64,000 nt of DNA from an uncultured Actinomycetes bacterium. GTDB lineage: Bacteria; Actinomycetota; Acidimicrobiia; Acidimicrobiales; RAAP-2. This document shows positions 56,457 to 64,000 of this stretch, piece after piece (the stretch's first letter is position 1; the number at the start of each line of letters is the position of its first letter). The translations under genes were made by a program, and so were the position numbers. Location: assembly GCA_903893745.1 (NCBI GenBank), contig CAITNF010000009.1, positions 1-64,000 of the forward strand, read 5' to 3'. The notes beneath the pieces are model-generated. The model ran no database searches and had not been told where the DNA came from. It saw only the letters and a program-made list of their open reading frames with translations.

Positions 56457-58745
56457 CTACAGCGAGGCAACAAAGAATGCGTTCGGGGTATAGCCCCCGA
56501 CGTAGCACGCGGTCGACACGCACGATACGGCGCCAAAGTTGGCGACGCTCACTGCCGTGGTTGCCAAAGGACGCGAAATGCTCTGCGTACCCAAGCTGGT
56601 GGGGGTACCCTTCACGAACATTGCTCCGCCCTGGGCGTCAGTACCCACGGCGATACACGACGTGGCGCTCGAACAACTCACTGACGCCAGCGAACCTCCC
56701 GTGGGGAAGAATGCTGTTGATAGCTGACCAACGGTGGTTGCTACCGGCGCCGAGACGGAGAGTTCGACAATCTGTGCAGCAGCCCACGTCGCAGGATTGC
56801 CCGCGAGTACTAATGGCTGCTGGAGGTCATCACCGACAGCCACACACGTAGTCGCCGACGTGCACGTGACCGCTCTAAATTTACCCTGCGTGCCAAAGGT
56901 ACCCAGCGCCAATTCGGTCTCCACCAGGCCTGACGGGTTACCGGTCGCGACGATCGGTTGACCCGCGAAATCGTATCCAACTGCGACACAGTTGGTTAAC
57001 GACGTGCATGATATGCCCGTCAATTTGCCACCATATTGATTGGGCGCAATAGCAACTTCACTGAAATTGATAGAAGCCCAGGTCGCGGGATTACCCGCCA
57101 GCACCAGTGGCAATCTATTTCCATCGATACCTACGGCAACACAGTTGGTTGACGACGTACACGAAACGGCGTTCAGTCGACCGCTTGGGCCCAATCCACC
57201 CAGCGAAATTTCTTTCGCCTGAGTTGCGGTCCATGAGGTTGGATTGCCCGAAAGCGTTATTGGTTGACCGTTCTTGTCATCGCCCACGCCCACACAAAAA
57301 GTCGCTGAGGTGCACGAAATGGCGTTGAGTTCGCCTCCGCCCCCAAAAGTAGAACCGAGCGTGATGGAGCGGGCCGTAGCGGAACCCCACGCCGCGGGAT
57401 TACCGGCAACAGTGACGGGTTGCAGTGGGCCCGAACCAACTGCAACAGTGCTGCCGACCGCGACGCAAGCGGAGATCGAGAAACAGGAGATTCCATTAAG
57501 GGCCGCACCATTGCCGAACGTTGAAGTCAGTACGATTTCCTTCGCTTGCGCTACGTTCCATGACGCGGGAATTCCCGACAACACCAATGGCTGGCTATTT
57601 GAGTCTGACCCCACTGCTACGCAGGCAGTGGCACTCGTACAGGCAATCGAATTGATCGACCCCGATGAGCCAAAGTTTGACGTAAGAGTTAATTCAGTGG
57701 GAGGGTTTAGCGACCACGATGAAGGGTCACCCGTTTCAAAAAATGGAAGACTGTTGATGTCCGTTCCAACCGCGGTACACGTAGTGATCAACGTACAGGT
57801 AACGCCACTGAAGGTGTAGTCGCCTTGAGTGGAGACACTGTCGGTGAATAGCACATCAGCAGGAAGCGTCCACGAAGTCGGGTCACCGATCCAATTAGCA
57901 GGATTTCCTGTCACCGTCATAAGCAAACCGTTGTTGTCGCCCACGGCCACGCACGAAGTTGCACTGACGCAGGTAACCGACTTCAGGCTCGCAAGAGTCG
58001 AGTAAGACGAATCAACTGTTATTTCATTCGCCGTCCACGTCGCGGGACTAGTCGCGGGACTACCCACCAGCACCAATGGCTGACTATTTTGATTTGAGCC
58101 AACCGCCACACAGGCTGTTGTCGACGTGCACGTAACTGAATCTAGTTCTCCACCGCCAGAAATTTCACTGGCCTGAGCGACCGTCCAGGTCGCGGGGTTT
58201 CCGGCTAGTACCAAAGGTTGATACTTGGCATCTGATCCGACCGCGACACAGGACGTTGCCGATGGGCACGAGATGCTCCGTAACTGTGCTCCCGATCCGC
58301 TCTTACCCAACGTGATCTGTTTTGCTTGCGCCACGGTCCACGTCGCGGGATTACCCGCCAGCACCAGGGGCTGATTATTTAGGTCTGAGCCAACCGCGAC
58401 ACAGGCTGTTGCCGACGTGCACGTAACGGCGGCCAGAGATCCGTGCGATCCGAACGTCGAGCTCAGCGCAATCTCTTTCGCCCCAGTTGCGGTCCATGTG
58501 GCCGGGTTGCCCGTTAACACCAGTGGCTGATTATTGAAGTCTGAGCCAACCGCCACACAGGCTGACGCCGACGTACACGTGACACCTTGCAGGCTGCCTT
58601 GACCGGGAATCGCACTAAGTGGATTCACAATCGCGTTCATCGATACCGTGACCGATGACGCGCTCACCGCGGCAGACACCGCGAAGAGTGACGAGATTAA
58701 GAGCACACCCGCCAACAACTTTTTCCCATTCATTTGACGTAGCAC
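56457..58745 (-). CDS. Secreted protein of 14 Cys-pair repeats (probable double beta-propeller)
   Basis: 762 residues. Signal peptide about 1-30 (KKLLAGVLLISSLFAVSAAVSA). The rest is about 14 repeats of 45-60 residues, each with the core CTSATxCVAVGxDxNxQPLVLxGNPATW; two cysteines nine residues apart could form a disulfide within each repeat. Fourteen repeats would fit two seven-bladed propellers. No catalytic motif or sorting signal is seen, so it is probably an exported binding or surface protein of unknown ligand. GTG 58745 has AAGGAG nine bases upstream. Confidence 0.8.
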   Translation of the reverse strand: MLRQMNGKKLLAGVLLISSLFAVSAAVSASSVTVSMNAIVNPLSAIPGQGSLQGVTCTSASACVAVGSDFNNQPLVLTGNPATWTATGAKEIALSSTFGSHGSLAAVTCTSATACVAVGSDLNNQPLVLAGNPATWTVAQAKQITLGKSGSGAQLRSISCPSATSCVAVGSDAKYQPLVLAGNPATWTVAQASEISGGGELDSVTCTSTTACVAVGSNQNSQPLVLVGSPATSPATWTANEITVDSSYSTLASLKSVTCVSATSCVAVGDNNGLLMTVTGNPANWIGDPTSWTLPADVLFTDSVSTQGDYTFSGVTCTLITTCTAVGTDINSLPFFETGDPSSWSLNPPTELTLTSNFGSSGSINSIACTSATACVAVGSDSNSQPLVLSGIPASWNVAQAKEIVLTSTFGNGAALNGISCFSISACVAVGSTVAVGSGPLQPVTVAGNPAAWGSATARSITLGSTFGGGGELNAISCTSATFCVGVGDDKNGQPITLSGNPTSWTATQAKEISLGGLGPSGRLNAVSCTSSTNCVAVGIDGNRLPLVLAGNPATWASINFSEVAIAPNQYGGKLTGISCTSLTNCVAVGYDFAGQPIVATGNPSGLVETELALGTFGTQGKFRAVTCTSATTCVAVGDDLQQPLVLAGNPATWAAAQIVELSVSAPVATTVGQLSTAFFPTGGSLASVSCSSATSCIAVGTDAQGGAMFVKGTPTSLGTQSISRPLATTAVSVANFGAVSCVSTACYVGGYTPNAFFVASL
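56460..58650 (-). repeat. About 150-bp tandem coding repeats
   Basis: DNA-level repeats underlying the 14 protein repeats; the most similar units share long stretches around the codons for GNPATW and CVAVGSD. Divergence between units suggests old duplications under selection rather than recent slippage. Confidence 0.75.
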
Positions 58746-58777
58746 GATGAGTATCTCCTTAGAAGGACAAATAGTAC

Positions 58778-58806
58778 ATTAAAAAGTACACACGTTGTCT
58801 AGTCAA
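58778..58806 (-). promoter_or_regulatory. -35/-10 promoter of the repeat-protein gene
   Basis: On the minus strand TTGACT (58801-58806), 17 bp, then TTTAAT (58778-58783); a leader with ribosome-binding site AAGGAG follows. This is the most complete -35/-10 pair I noticed in the window. Confidence 0.45.
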
Positions 58807-58869
58807 CCTGGCGCCCTGGTGAAGAAGTAAAATTATTCTCGACGACATAAGTTGCGGTGCACTGCTCGA

Positions 58870-60222
58870 TTAATTAGGTGTAGCGACGAGTGCCACGACG
58901 AGTCCAGCGCACAGTCCCAGGACCGGCAAGTGCCACGTGAAATCAAAAAATCCACCAACCAAAAAAACTACGAGCGCCCCTTGAGCAATTCGATCTCGGG
59001 CGCACGCTTGACGCAGTCGAGTCGCGACGAAATTTATGCTCAGCAGCAGGAGAATGAATCCAATAACGCCACCACCCGCGAGTATCTGAAGATACTCATT
59101 ATGCGCAAAATGAACGCTCAGCGACGTACCCGGTTTAGTCATCAGTGCTTGATCGGGTCCGCGTCCAATCCACGGCGATGACCAAAATTGGCGAAGGGCC
59201 GCGCGCCACTCTCGAAGCCGACCGAGATTGCTGCCGACGTCAATTCGATGGACGAGTTGACGTCGAACTAAAAATCCCAGTACTAAAAAGATTGCCAGCG
59301 TGACGGCTGGAACGCTGAAGCGACGCACGTAGCGAGAGGAGGAGCTGGTTAACCGACTCTTTACGATTTGCTCGAGCGGGTGACTATAGGCCGCCAACAA
59401 CACAATGACCAACGAAATTACGAGAGCACCGACTTGATGGGGGTGGCCAGTGGACCTCGCCACCATCACCAGACCCGCCGCAACGCCACTGCTGAGCGCC
59501 AGCCAACTGCCCTTGCACTCTCGTCGGGCACAAAATGCGGCACCGAGAATGAACGCCACCACAGCCCCCCGGCTTTCGGTGGCCACGAGTCCCGCGGCGT
59601 TCACGGCGACGAGTAGGGGACGCCACCGATTCGAAACGAGTGAGCTCATCGAAAGTAGGAGGGTCATTGCGAGGAGCAGTCCGGCCGCGTTGGAGTAGGT
59701 CATGGTGCCCGAAAGTCGCCAAATATTTTGTCCTCTCATCGCGATGGGATACCAGCGCACGGCACAACCCACCAGACCAAGCAGCGCCGTTGCTGCACCG
59801 GCGAGTACGAGTACGTAGTTCGTCACGACCTTCCAGTGTGGGGGCGCATCGCGCACTACCATCGAGCTCGCCCAAAATGCCACAATGCTCGCACCGAGCG
59901 GTACAAACGAGCCAACGCTGTGATGGAGTTGTGCTGACGCCAACCACCAACCAGCCAAACCCAGTAGGGCAATATCTTCTGCAAGCAGCGACCTGGTGTT
60001 CGAACTCAACAAGATGCTCAGGGCCACAGTTACCAGAGCGGTCGCCAAGATAACGGTGCTGGCGGGCCTAAAGAACCCACCGTGAGCCACCAGCGCATAG
60101 ATGAACGTCGCCAACAGCCCGATGAGTAGCACCGCGCGGACCGACTCGGTCCAGCTCGTAGGGCGCCAGGAGTTCTGAGCCCGCAGAGCCAGGGCCGACG
60201 TATCGGGGTCGGGAGTAGTCAC
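58870..60222 (-). CDS. O-antigen ligase/polymerase family membrane protein (Wzy_C)
   Basis: About 450 residues with 10-12 membrane helices. The large extracytoplasmic loop late in the protein carries GRGPDQALMTKPGT and HNEYLQILAGGG, the His-containing motif of the O-antigen ligase/Wzy family (PF04932-type). In actinobacteria such proteins join or polymerise surface glycans or glycosylate exported proteins. GTG 60222 is preferred (AAACCT, then 6 nt); TTG 60258 gives 12 more residues. It precedes the repeat-protein gene on the same strand. Confidence 0.85.
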   Translation of the reverse strand: MTTPDPDTSALALRAQNSWRPTSWTESVRAVLLIGLLATFIYALVAHGGFFRPASTVILATALVTVALSILLSSNTRSLLAEDIALLGLAGWWLASAQLHHSVGSFVPLGASIVAFWASSMVVRDAPPHWKVVTNYVLVLAGAATALLGLVGCAVRWYPIAMRGQNIWRLSGTMTYSNAAGLLLAMTLLLSMSSLVSNRWRPLLVAVNAAGLVATESRGAVVAFILGAAFCARRECKGSWLALSSGVAAGLVMVARSTGHPHQVGALVISLVIVLLAAYSHPLEQIVKSRLTSSSSRYVRRFSVPAVTLAIFLVLGFLVRRQLVHRIDVGSNLGRLREWRAALRQFWSSPWIGRGPDQALMTKPGTSLSVHFAHNEYLQILAGGGVIGFILLLLSINFVATRLRQACARDRIAQGALVVFLVGGFFDFTWHLPVLGLCAGLVVALVATPN

Positions 60223-60275
60223 CGCGCAAGGTTTAGCACGATGACTTCGACGACCCAAGAACCTCCGCTGGGTGG

Positions 60276-61967
60276 TCAGTCCAACAGTGAAAGGTAGTAA
60301 TCCTCGGCGCGAGCGAGCGCCTGTAGTACATCGGAAAGTTCGGACCCGAGTTTGGTCTGCTCGGCGAGGTCGCTACTCGACATGATCTTCTCGTTCAGAG
60401 ACGTGCGGCGTCGCTCGAGGCGCGCGACGTCCTTCGAAGCGTCACGAAGCACTTTTCCGTTGGAGGAAGCTTTAGCCGGGGCGTTGTCGTCACCCAAGTT
60501 GGTACTGGTAATGATGCCCGCGGCGCGCGCAATCCACGCATCGATACCACCGGGGATGTCGGCAATAGAACCATCGGCGTGCACCTCGAGCAAACGGTCC
60601 GTCGTGCGACTCAAGAACGTTCGGTCGTGCGATACGACAATAAGTGTGCCGGGCCACTGCGCGAGGAACTCTTCAATGAGCCGAATCGTCTCGAGGTCCA
60701 GGTCGTTGGTGGGTTCGTCGAGAAAGAGCACGTTGGGCATGAGCGACAACGCCAGCAGCAGCTGCAGCCGGCGGCGCTCGCCACCCGAGAGATCGCGAGC
60801 CTTCGTTTTACAAAGGGCGCCGGTAAACCAGAAACTCTTCATCAGCGCGATGTCGTCGGGCGAGCCCGGTATCCCTCGGGGCCCCGCGACGAGCTCTTGA
60901 ACCGTCGCGTCAAGATTGAAATTGTCCGAGCCCTGCTCAAAGTAGGACGTCACGACGGTTGGTCCGTGTTTTACTGTTCCCACGGTGGGCTCACTTCGCA
61001 GCGCCATCAGGTTCACAAAAGTGGACTTGCCCGCCCCGTTGGGTCCGACAATCCCGACTCGGTCACCGGGCCCCAATTCGAGATTGACATCGTGGAGTAT
61101 TTGGCGACCAGTGGAGTACGAGAACGAGACGTTGTGGGCCTTAATGACCGTCTGACCAAGTCGAGGCACCTCAACGTTGAACGAAATAGCGCCGTCGCGA
61201 GCCGCGGCCTGTTTTCCTCCGGCCAACAATCGATTCGCCGCGTCAATGCGAGCTTGCGGTTTCGTGGAGCGAGCCTTCACTCCGCGACGAAGCCACGCGA
61301 GTTCATGACGGGCAAGATTCCGACGAATCTGCTCCGCGTTTTGAGCCTGCTCTTCGCGCAGGGTCTGCGCTTCGAGCAACGAGGAGTACCCACCGGCGTG
61401 CACGTAAGTCTTTCCTCGATCTATCTCGATCATTCGAGTGGTGACTTGGTCAAGCAAGAAGCGGTCGTGGCTGACCAAAATGACCGCGCCCGGGAACTTC
61501 GTAATGTTCTGTTCCAACCATTCAATGGCGCTCAAGTCCAAGTGGTTCGTTGGTTCGTCAAGGATGAGCACATCGTGGTCTTCGGCAAAGATTCTGGCTA
61601 AGGCCACTCGTTTTAACTGGCCACCCGAAAGGTGGGCAATGTCCGTGTCAACAGCCTTCAACATTCCCAGGCGGTCAAGTGCGGCGTCGACCTCCCAACC
61701 TTCACCGAGCACCTCTCGAACCGTTCCGGCCGGAAGCACGGGAATTTGGTCAAGAAAACCAACGTTGGTTCCCTTACCAAGTCGAATATTTCCCGAGTCC
61801 GGCGTCTGAAGCCCAGCCACGATACGCAGCAGCGTTGATTTGCCAGCTCCGTTGATACCCACGACACCAATTCGGTCGCCCGTTGAAATCGTGAGTGAAA
61901 GATCCTCCAGAATTGTGCGGTCAAAGCCCTCAAGCGTGACTCGTTGGAGGTCGATAAGGATTGCCAC
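60276..61967 (-). CDS. ABC-F family ATPase, Uup-like
   Basis: 563 residues, two ABC domains in one chain and no membrane part. Walker A: GINGAGKST (near 37-45) and GPNGAGKST (near 318); signatures LSGGQLKRVAL and LSGGERRRLQL; Walker B LILDEPTNHLDL and LFLDEPTNDLDL. The linker between domains is arginine-rich, and the C-terminus (about 500-563) is a Uup-type coiled coil. ABC-F proteins act on ribosomes; Uup also affects transposon excision. GTG start; a TAGCCT box lies 9 nt before it. Confidence 0.93.
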   Translation of the reverse strand: MAILIDLQRVTLEGFDRTILEDLSLTISTGDRIGVVGINGAGKSTLLRIVAGLQTPDSGNIRLGKGTNVGFLDQIPVLPAGTVREVLGEGWEVDAALDRLGMLKAVDTDIAHLSGGQLKRVALARIFAEDHDVLILDEPTNHLDLSAIEWLEQNITKFPGAVILVSHDRFLLDQVTTRMIEIDRGKTYVHAGGYSSLLEAQTLREEQAQNAEQIRRNLARHELAWLRRGVKARSTKPQARIDAANRLLAGGKQAAARDGAISFNVEVPRLGQTVIKAHNVSFSYSTGRQILHDVNLELGPGDRVGIVGPNGAGKSTFVNLMALRSEPTVGTVKHGPTVVTSYFEQGSDNFNLDATVQELVAGPRGIPGSPDDIALMKSFWFTGALCKTKARDLSGGERRRLQLLLALSLMPNVLFLDEPTNDLDLETIRLIEEFLAQWPGTLIVVSHDRTFLSRTTDRLLEVHADGSIADIPGGIDAWIARAAGIITSTNLGDDNAPAKASSNGKVLRDASKDVARLERRRTSLNEKIMSSSDLAEQTKLGSELSDVLQALARAEDYYLSLLD

Positions 61968-62042
61968 GGGACCTACAGGCTACACAAGGTCACCGAATTT
62001 CCATTCGGCCACCCGCTGCGCGCTAGCGAGTCAACCTAGAAA

Positions 62043-62086
62043 TGAGCAACGCCGGCCCACCCGAAGGCGGACCGGCGTCCTGCTCA
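62043..62086 (-). terminator. Long-stem terminator of the surface-protein gene
   Basis: Outer TGAGCA/TGCTCA and inner ACGCCGG/CCGGCGT arms with a small CC-CGAA-GG top form one extended hairpin, 14 bp after the stop codon of the Ig-like/OmpA-like gene. On the minus strand it is followed by a mildly T-rich stretch. Confidence 0.6.
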
Positions 62087-62099
62087 AAAGAATGAAGTG

Positions 62100-64000
62100 T
62101 TACTGGCCCGTCGTCACCATACGCACCGCGTTCAACGAACCAACGGTGACGTACTGGACGTGCACCGTAACGTTCAGACGACTCGTGAGGTACTGACGGA
62201 CAGCCGCCACGCGCTGGCGAGCCAGCGTGCGGTTGTGTGGAGCGTAACCAATCAAGGTCACCGTTGACTCATTGGTCAATTTACTGAGCAGCACTACAAT
62301 CGCCTGTCGGCCAGTGGCGGTCAAGCCACTGCGATTCGCGATGAAGGTCACTCGGGTGGCCGCCGGAATTGGCAGTCGCTGAATGGTTACCGTCGTCGAG
62401 GTCGACGTTGTCGACAGGTACGAACCGTCACCGGCCTTTGAGGCGGTGACGAGGCACGTACCCGTGCTGGTGTAGCTCAACGTGTTGCCACTCAGCGCAC
62501 AGCCCGTCGCACTTCCGTTCGCGACGGCAAAACTAACGGTGCCCGTACCAGAACCACCACTGGTGCTGAGCACCAGCGTTCGACCGTAGTAGCCGCGTAG
62601 CGAAGTGACCGCCAGAGGGCTCTGCAGGAGTTCCATGGAAATTGCGGTGGCGTCGGCGACGCTAAAACTAGCCCCCGTGTACAGCAGGGTGTACTTCGTT
62701 CCGCCGGTGCCGGTGAGGGCTAGTCCACTGAAGACCGCGACGCCCGAACTAATCGATGCCGTGGCTCCCGCGCTGACCGCACCACCACTACCCGTATTGA
62801 GAGTCGCGGTGACGACACCGGTGCTCAACGAAGTAACGACGTTGCCGCCAGAGTCTCGGACGGTAATCGTGGGCTGTTGGGTTAGAACTGCGCCCGAGGA
62901 CGTGATCACACTGGGCTCGGTCGTGACCACTAACTTCGCCGCCGCTCCCACACTCACGGTCACAGCACTGGACACCGCGGTGGTGAGGGTGGGGTCAGTA
63001 AAGGTCAAGGTGTACGAACCCACCAACGCATTCAGCGCCAGCCCGGTGAAGGTGGCCACGCCCGCTACGGCAGTCGCCGAGGGGTTGGTCAGCGACACGC
63101 CACCAGCGGTGAACGTCGCGGTCACGATCGACGTATTAGTCGTAACCACGTTGCCCTGCGCATCCTCGACTTTGACGACTGGTACTACGGCCAAAGTGGC
63201 ACCACTGGCCACGCTGGTCGAGGGCTGGGTGGTGACGACTAACTTCGACGCGACTCCGGCCAACATGGCAATAGTCGCGGTCACTGGTGTCAGGGCATTG
63301 ATCGTCGGGGCGCTGAAGGTCAGCGTGTACGACGCGGCCACTGCGCCCGTGAGTACGAGACCACTAAACGTCGCGCTGCCCGTTGCGGTCGTCACGTACG
63401 CGTACGAACCAGCAGTCACGGTCGCGCCAACACTGGACGCCGCGGTAATTAAGATCCGCGAGTACCCGGTCTTGATGTTGCCGCCTAAGTCTTCAACCGT
63501 GACGACTGGCTGGGCAACGAGCACCGCGCCACTCGTCGTGGTCAAACTCGGCGCGGTGGTCAACGCCAACTTCGCGGCTACGCCCGCAGCGTTCACCACA
63601 AAGGAACTCGAGGTCACCGTTAACAGACCTTCGGTGAACGTCAATGTGTAGGGCGTGAGGCTCACGAGAGCGTTGACGGCCAAGTTGGTAAAGGTCGCCA
63701 CGCCATCCACGGCGGTCGCCGTGGCGTTGGTCACCGTGCCACCAGCACTCGTTACCGATGCCGTAACGACCGAACTGTTGCCCGTAATGGGCAGATTGGT
63801 ACCGTCTTCTACGTACACCACAATCGGGTTGGCGAATGTGGTGCCGCTAGTGATTGGCGTGGACGGTTGAGTGTGCACCGCCAGATGCGTCGCACCGGTG
63901 GGCGTGACGGCGATTGACTTGGTAGCCGTTAGCGATCCGTAGGTAAAGGTCAATGTGTACGGCGACGTTCCGCTCACTTTGGTGAGCGTCAAGTCAGTAA
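62100..64000 (-). CDS. Large surface protein: Ig-like repeats plus C-terminal OmpA-like domain (5' end outside window)
   Basis: The frame is open to base 64000, so about 633 C-terminal residues are seen. Four complete and one partial repeat of about 100-110 residues each follow the pattern AxKLxVTTxPS..SGA.....V.VED..GN......ATF(S/T)GLAL.....YTLTF, which fits bacterial Ig-like/adhesin domains. Then a different Ig-like unit (LVLSTSGGSGTGTVSF..GCALSGNTLSYTSTGTCLVTASK, two Cys). The last ~85 residues resemble OmpA-like peptidoglycan-binding domains (TVTLIGYAPHNRTLARQRVAAVRQYL). It is probably exported and wall-attached through the OmpA-like part. Confidence 0.75.
   Translation of the reverse strand, partial: TDLTLTKVSGTSPYTLTFTYGSLTATKSIAVTPTGATHLAVHTQPSTPITSGTTFANPIVVYVEDGTNLPITGNSSVVTASVTSAGGTVTNATATAVDGVATFTNLAVNALVSLTPYTLTFTEGLLTVTSSSFVVNAAGVAAKLALTTAPSLTTTSGAVLVAQPVVTVEDLGGNIKTGYSRILITAASSVGATVTAGSYAYVTTATGSATFSGLVLTGAVAASYTLTFSAPTINALTPVTATIAMLAGVASKLVVTTQPSTSVASGATLAVVPVVKVEDAQGNVVTTNTSIVTATFTAGGVSLTNPSATAVAGVATFTGLALNALVGSYTLTFTDPTLTTAVSSAVTVSVGAAAKLVVTTEPSVITSSGAVLTQQPTITVRDSGGNVVTSLSTGVVTATLNTGSGGAVSAGATASISSGVAVFSGLALTGTGGTKYTLLYTGASFSVADATAISMELLQSPLAVTSLRGYYGRTLVLSTSGGSGTGTVSFAVANGSATGCALSGNTLSYTSTGTCLVTASKAGDGSYLSTTSTSTTVTIQRLPIPAATRVTFIANRSGLTATGRQAIVVLLSKLTNESTVTLIGYAPHNRTLARQRVAAVRQYLTSRLNVTVHVQYVTVGSLNAVRMVTTGQ

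Noticed and set aside
56457-58745. CRISPR-like or non-coding tandem repeat array
   Set aside because: Repeats are about 150 bp, vary in length by codon multiples and stay in one frame with a signal peptide, so they are protein repeats.
62605-63651. 348-codon plus-strand open frame
   Set aside because: It lies fully antisense to the Ig-like repeat gene, is made of Val/Ala/Thr-rich repeats mirroring that gene, and has no domain.

Overview
The window looks like chromosomal DNA of a moderately GC-rich actinobacterium. The evidence is the block lysA-hom-thrC-rho-rpmE-prfA-prmC-tsaC, then rpiB-glyA-wecA and a full F1Fo ATP synthase operon, a Gram-positive-type LexA box, an imuA'-imuB-dnaE2 mutasome, a SepX/GlpR-like divisome protein, and many start codons lying 6-7 nt behind a -10 box (leaderless style). 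The class Acidimicrobiia is my best guess, but that is inference. No phage, transposon or CRISPR array was seen.

Layout. 1-2208: end of a LolA/RseB-like gene plus an ABC exporter. 2363-7357: NmrA-like reductase, DUF2156 protein, YchF and AhcY. 7372-13483 (minus): a tight seven-gene run of two LmbE/PIG-L deacetylases, a three-part NMT1-type ABC importer, ribokinase and nucleoside hydrolase. 13493-16516 (minus): an NRAMP-related transporter with altered metal-site motifs, a 183-bp hairpin-rich leader and an MgtE-N/CBS protein. 16610-19894: threonine aldolase, a hotdog thioesterase, KAS III and a nucleotidyltransferase. 19917-25535: SOS mutagenesis genes around one LexA operator, with a divergent SRAP gene. 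25541-26243 (minus): a candidate structured RNA with its own terminator, then tRNA-Ala(CGC). 26259-30138: SepX-like protein and sulfate reduction (cysH divergent from cysDN). 30135-34408: MeaB, MurA, GlpX and a CBS protein. 34414-44881 (minus): the atp operon, wecA, glyA and rpiB. 44939-54698: a thiolase-like protein, then translation/termination and aspartate-family amino acid genes. 54771-64000: tRNA-Arg(CCG), a sulfurtransferase, a 14-repeat secreted protein, an O-antigen-ligase-type protein, an ABC-F ATPase and the end of a large Ig-like/OmpA-like surface protein.

How the genes fit together. CysDN activate sulfate and CysH reduces it. LysA, Hom and ThrC serve the lysine and threonine branches. 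ImuA', ImuB and DnaE2 form a DNA-damage mutasome, probably controlled by LexA. MurA, WecA and the O-antigen-ligase-type protein serve the envelope. The most notable items are the minus-strand RNA candidate at 25541-25781, an ImuB that lacks most polymerase domains but keeps a clamp-binding-like motif, a CysH missing one of four iron-sulfur cysteines, the Met-less NRAMP paired with an MgtE-like protein, and the LmbE/ABC/nucleosidase operon.
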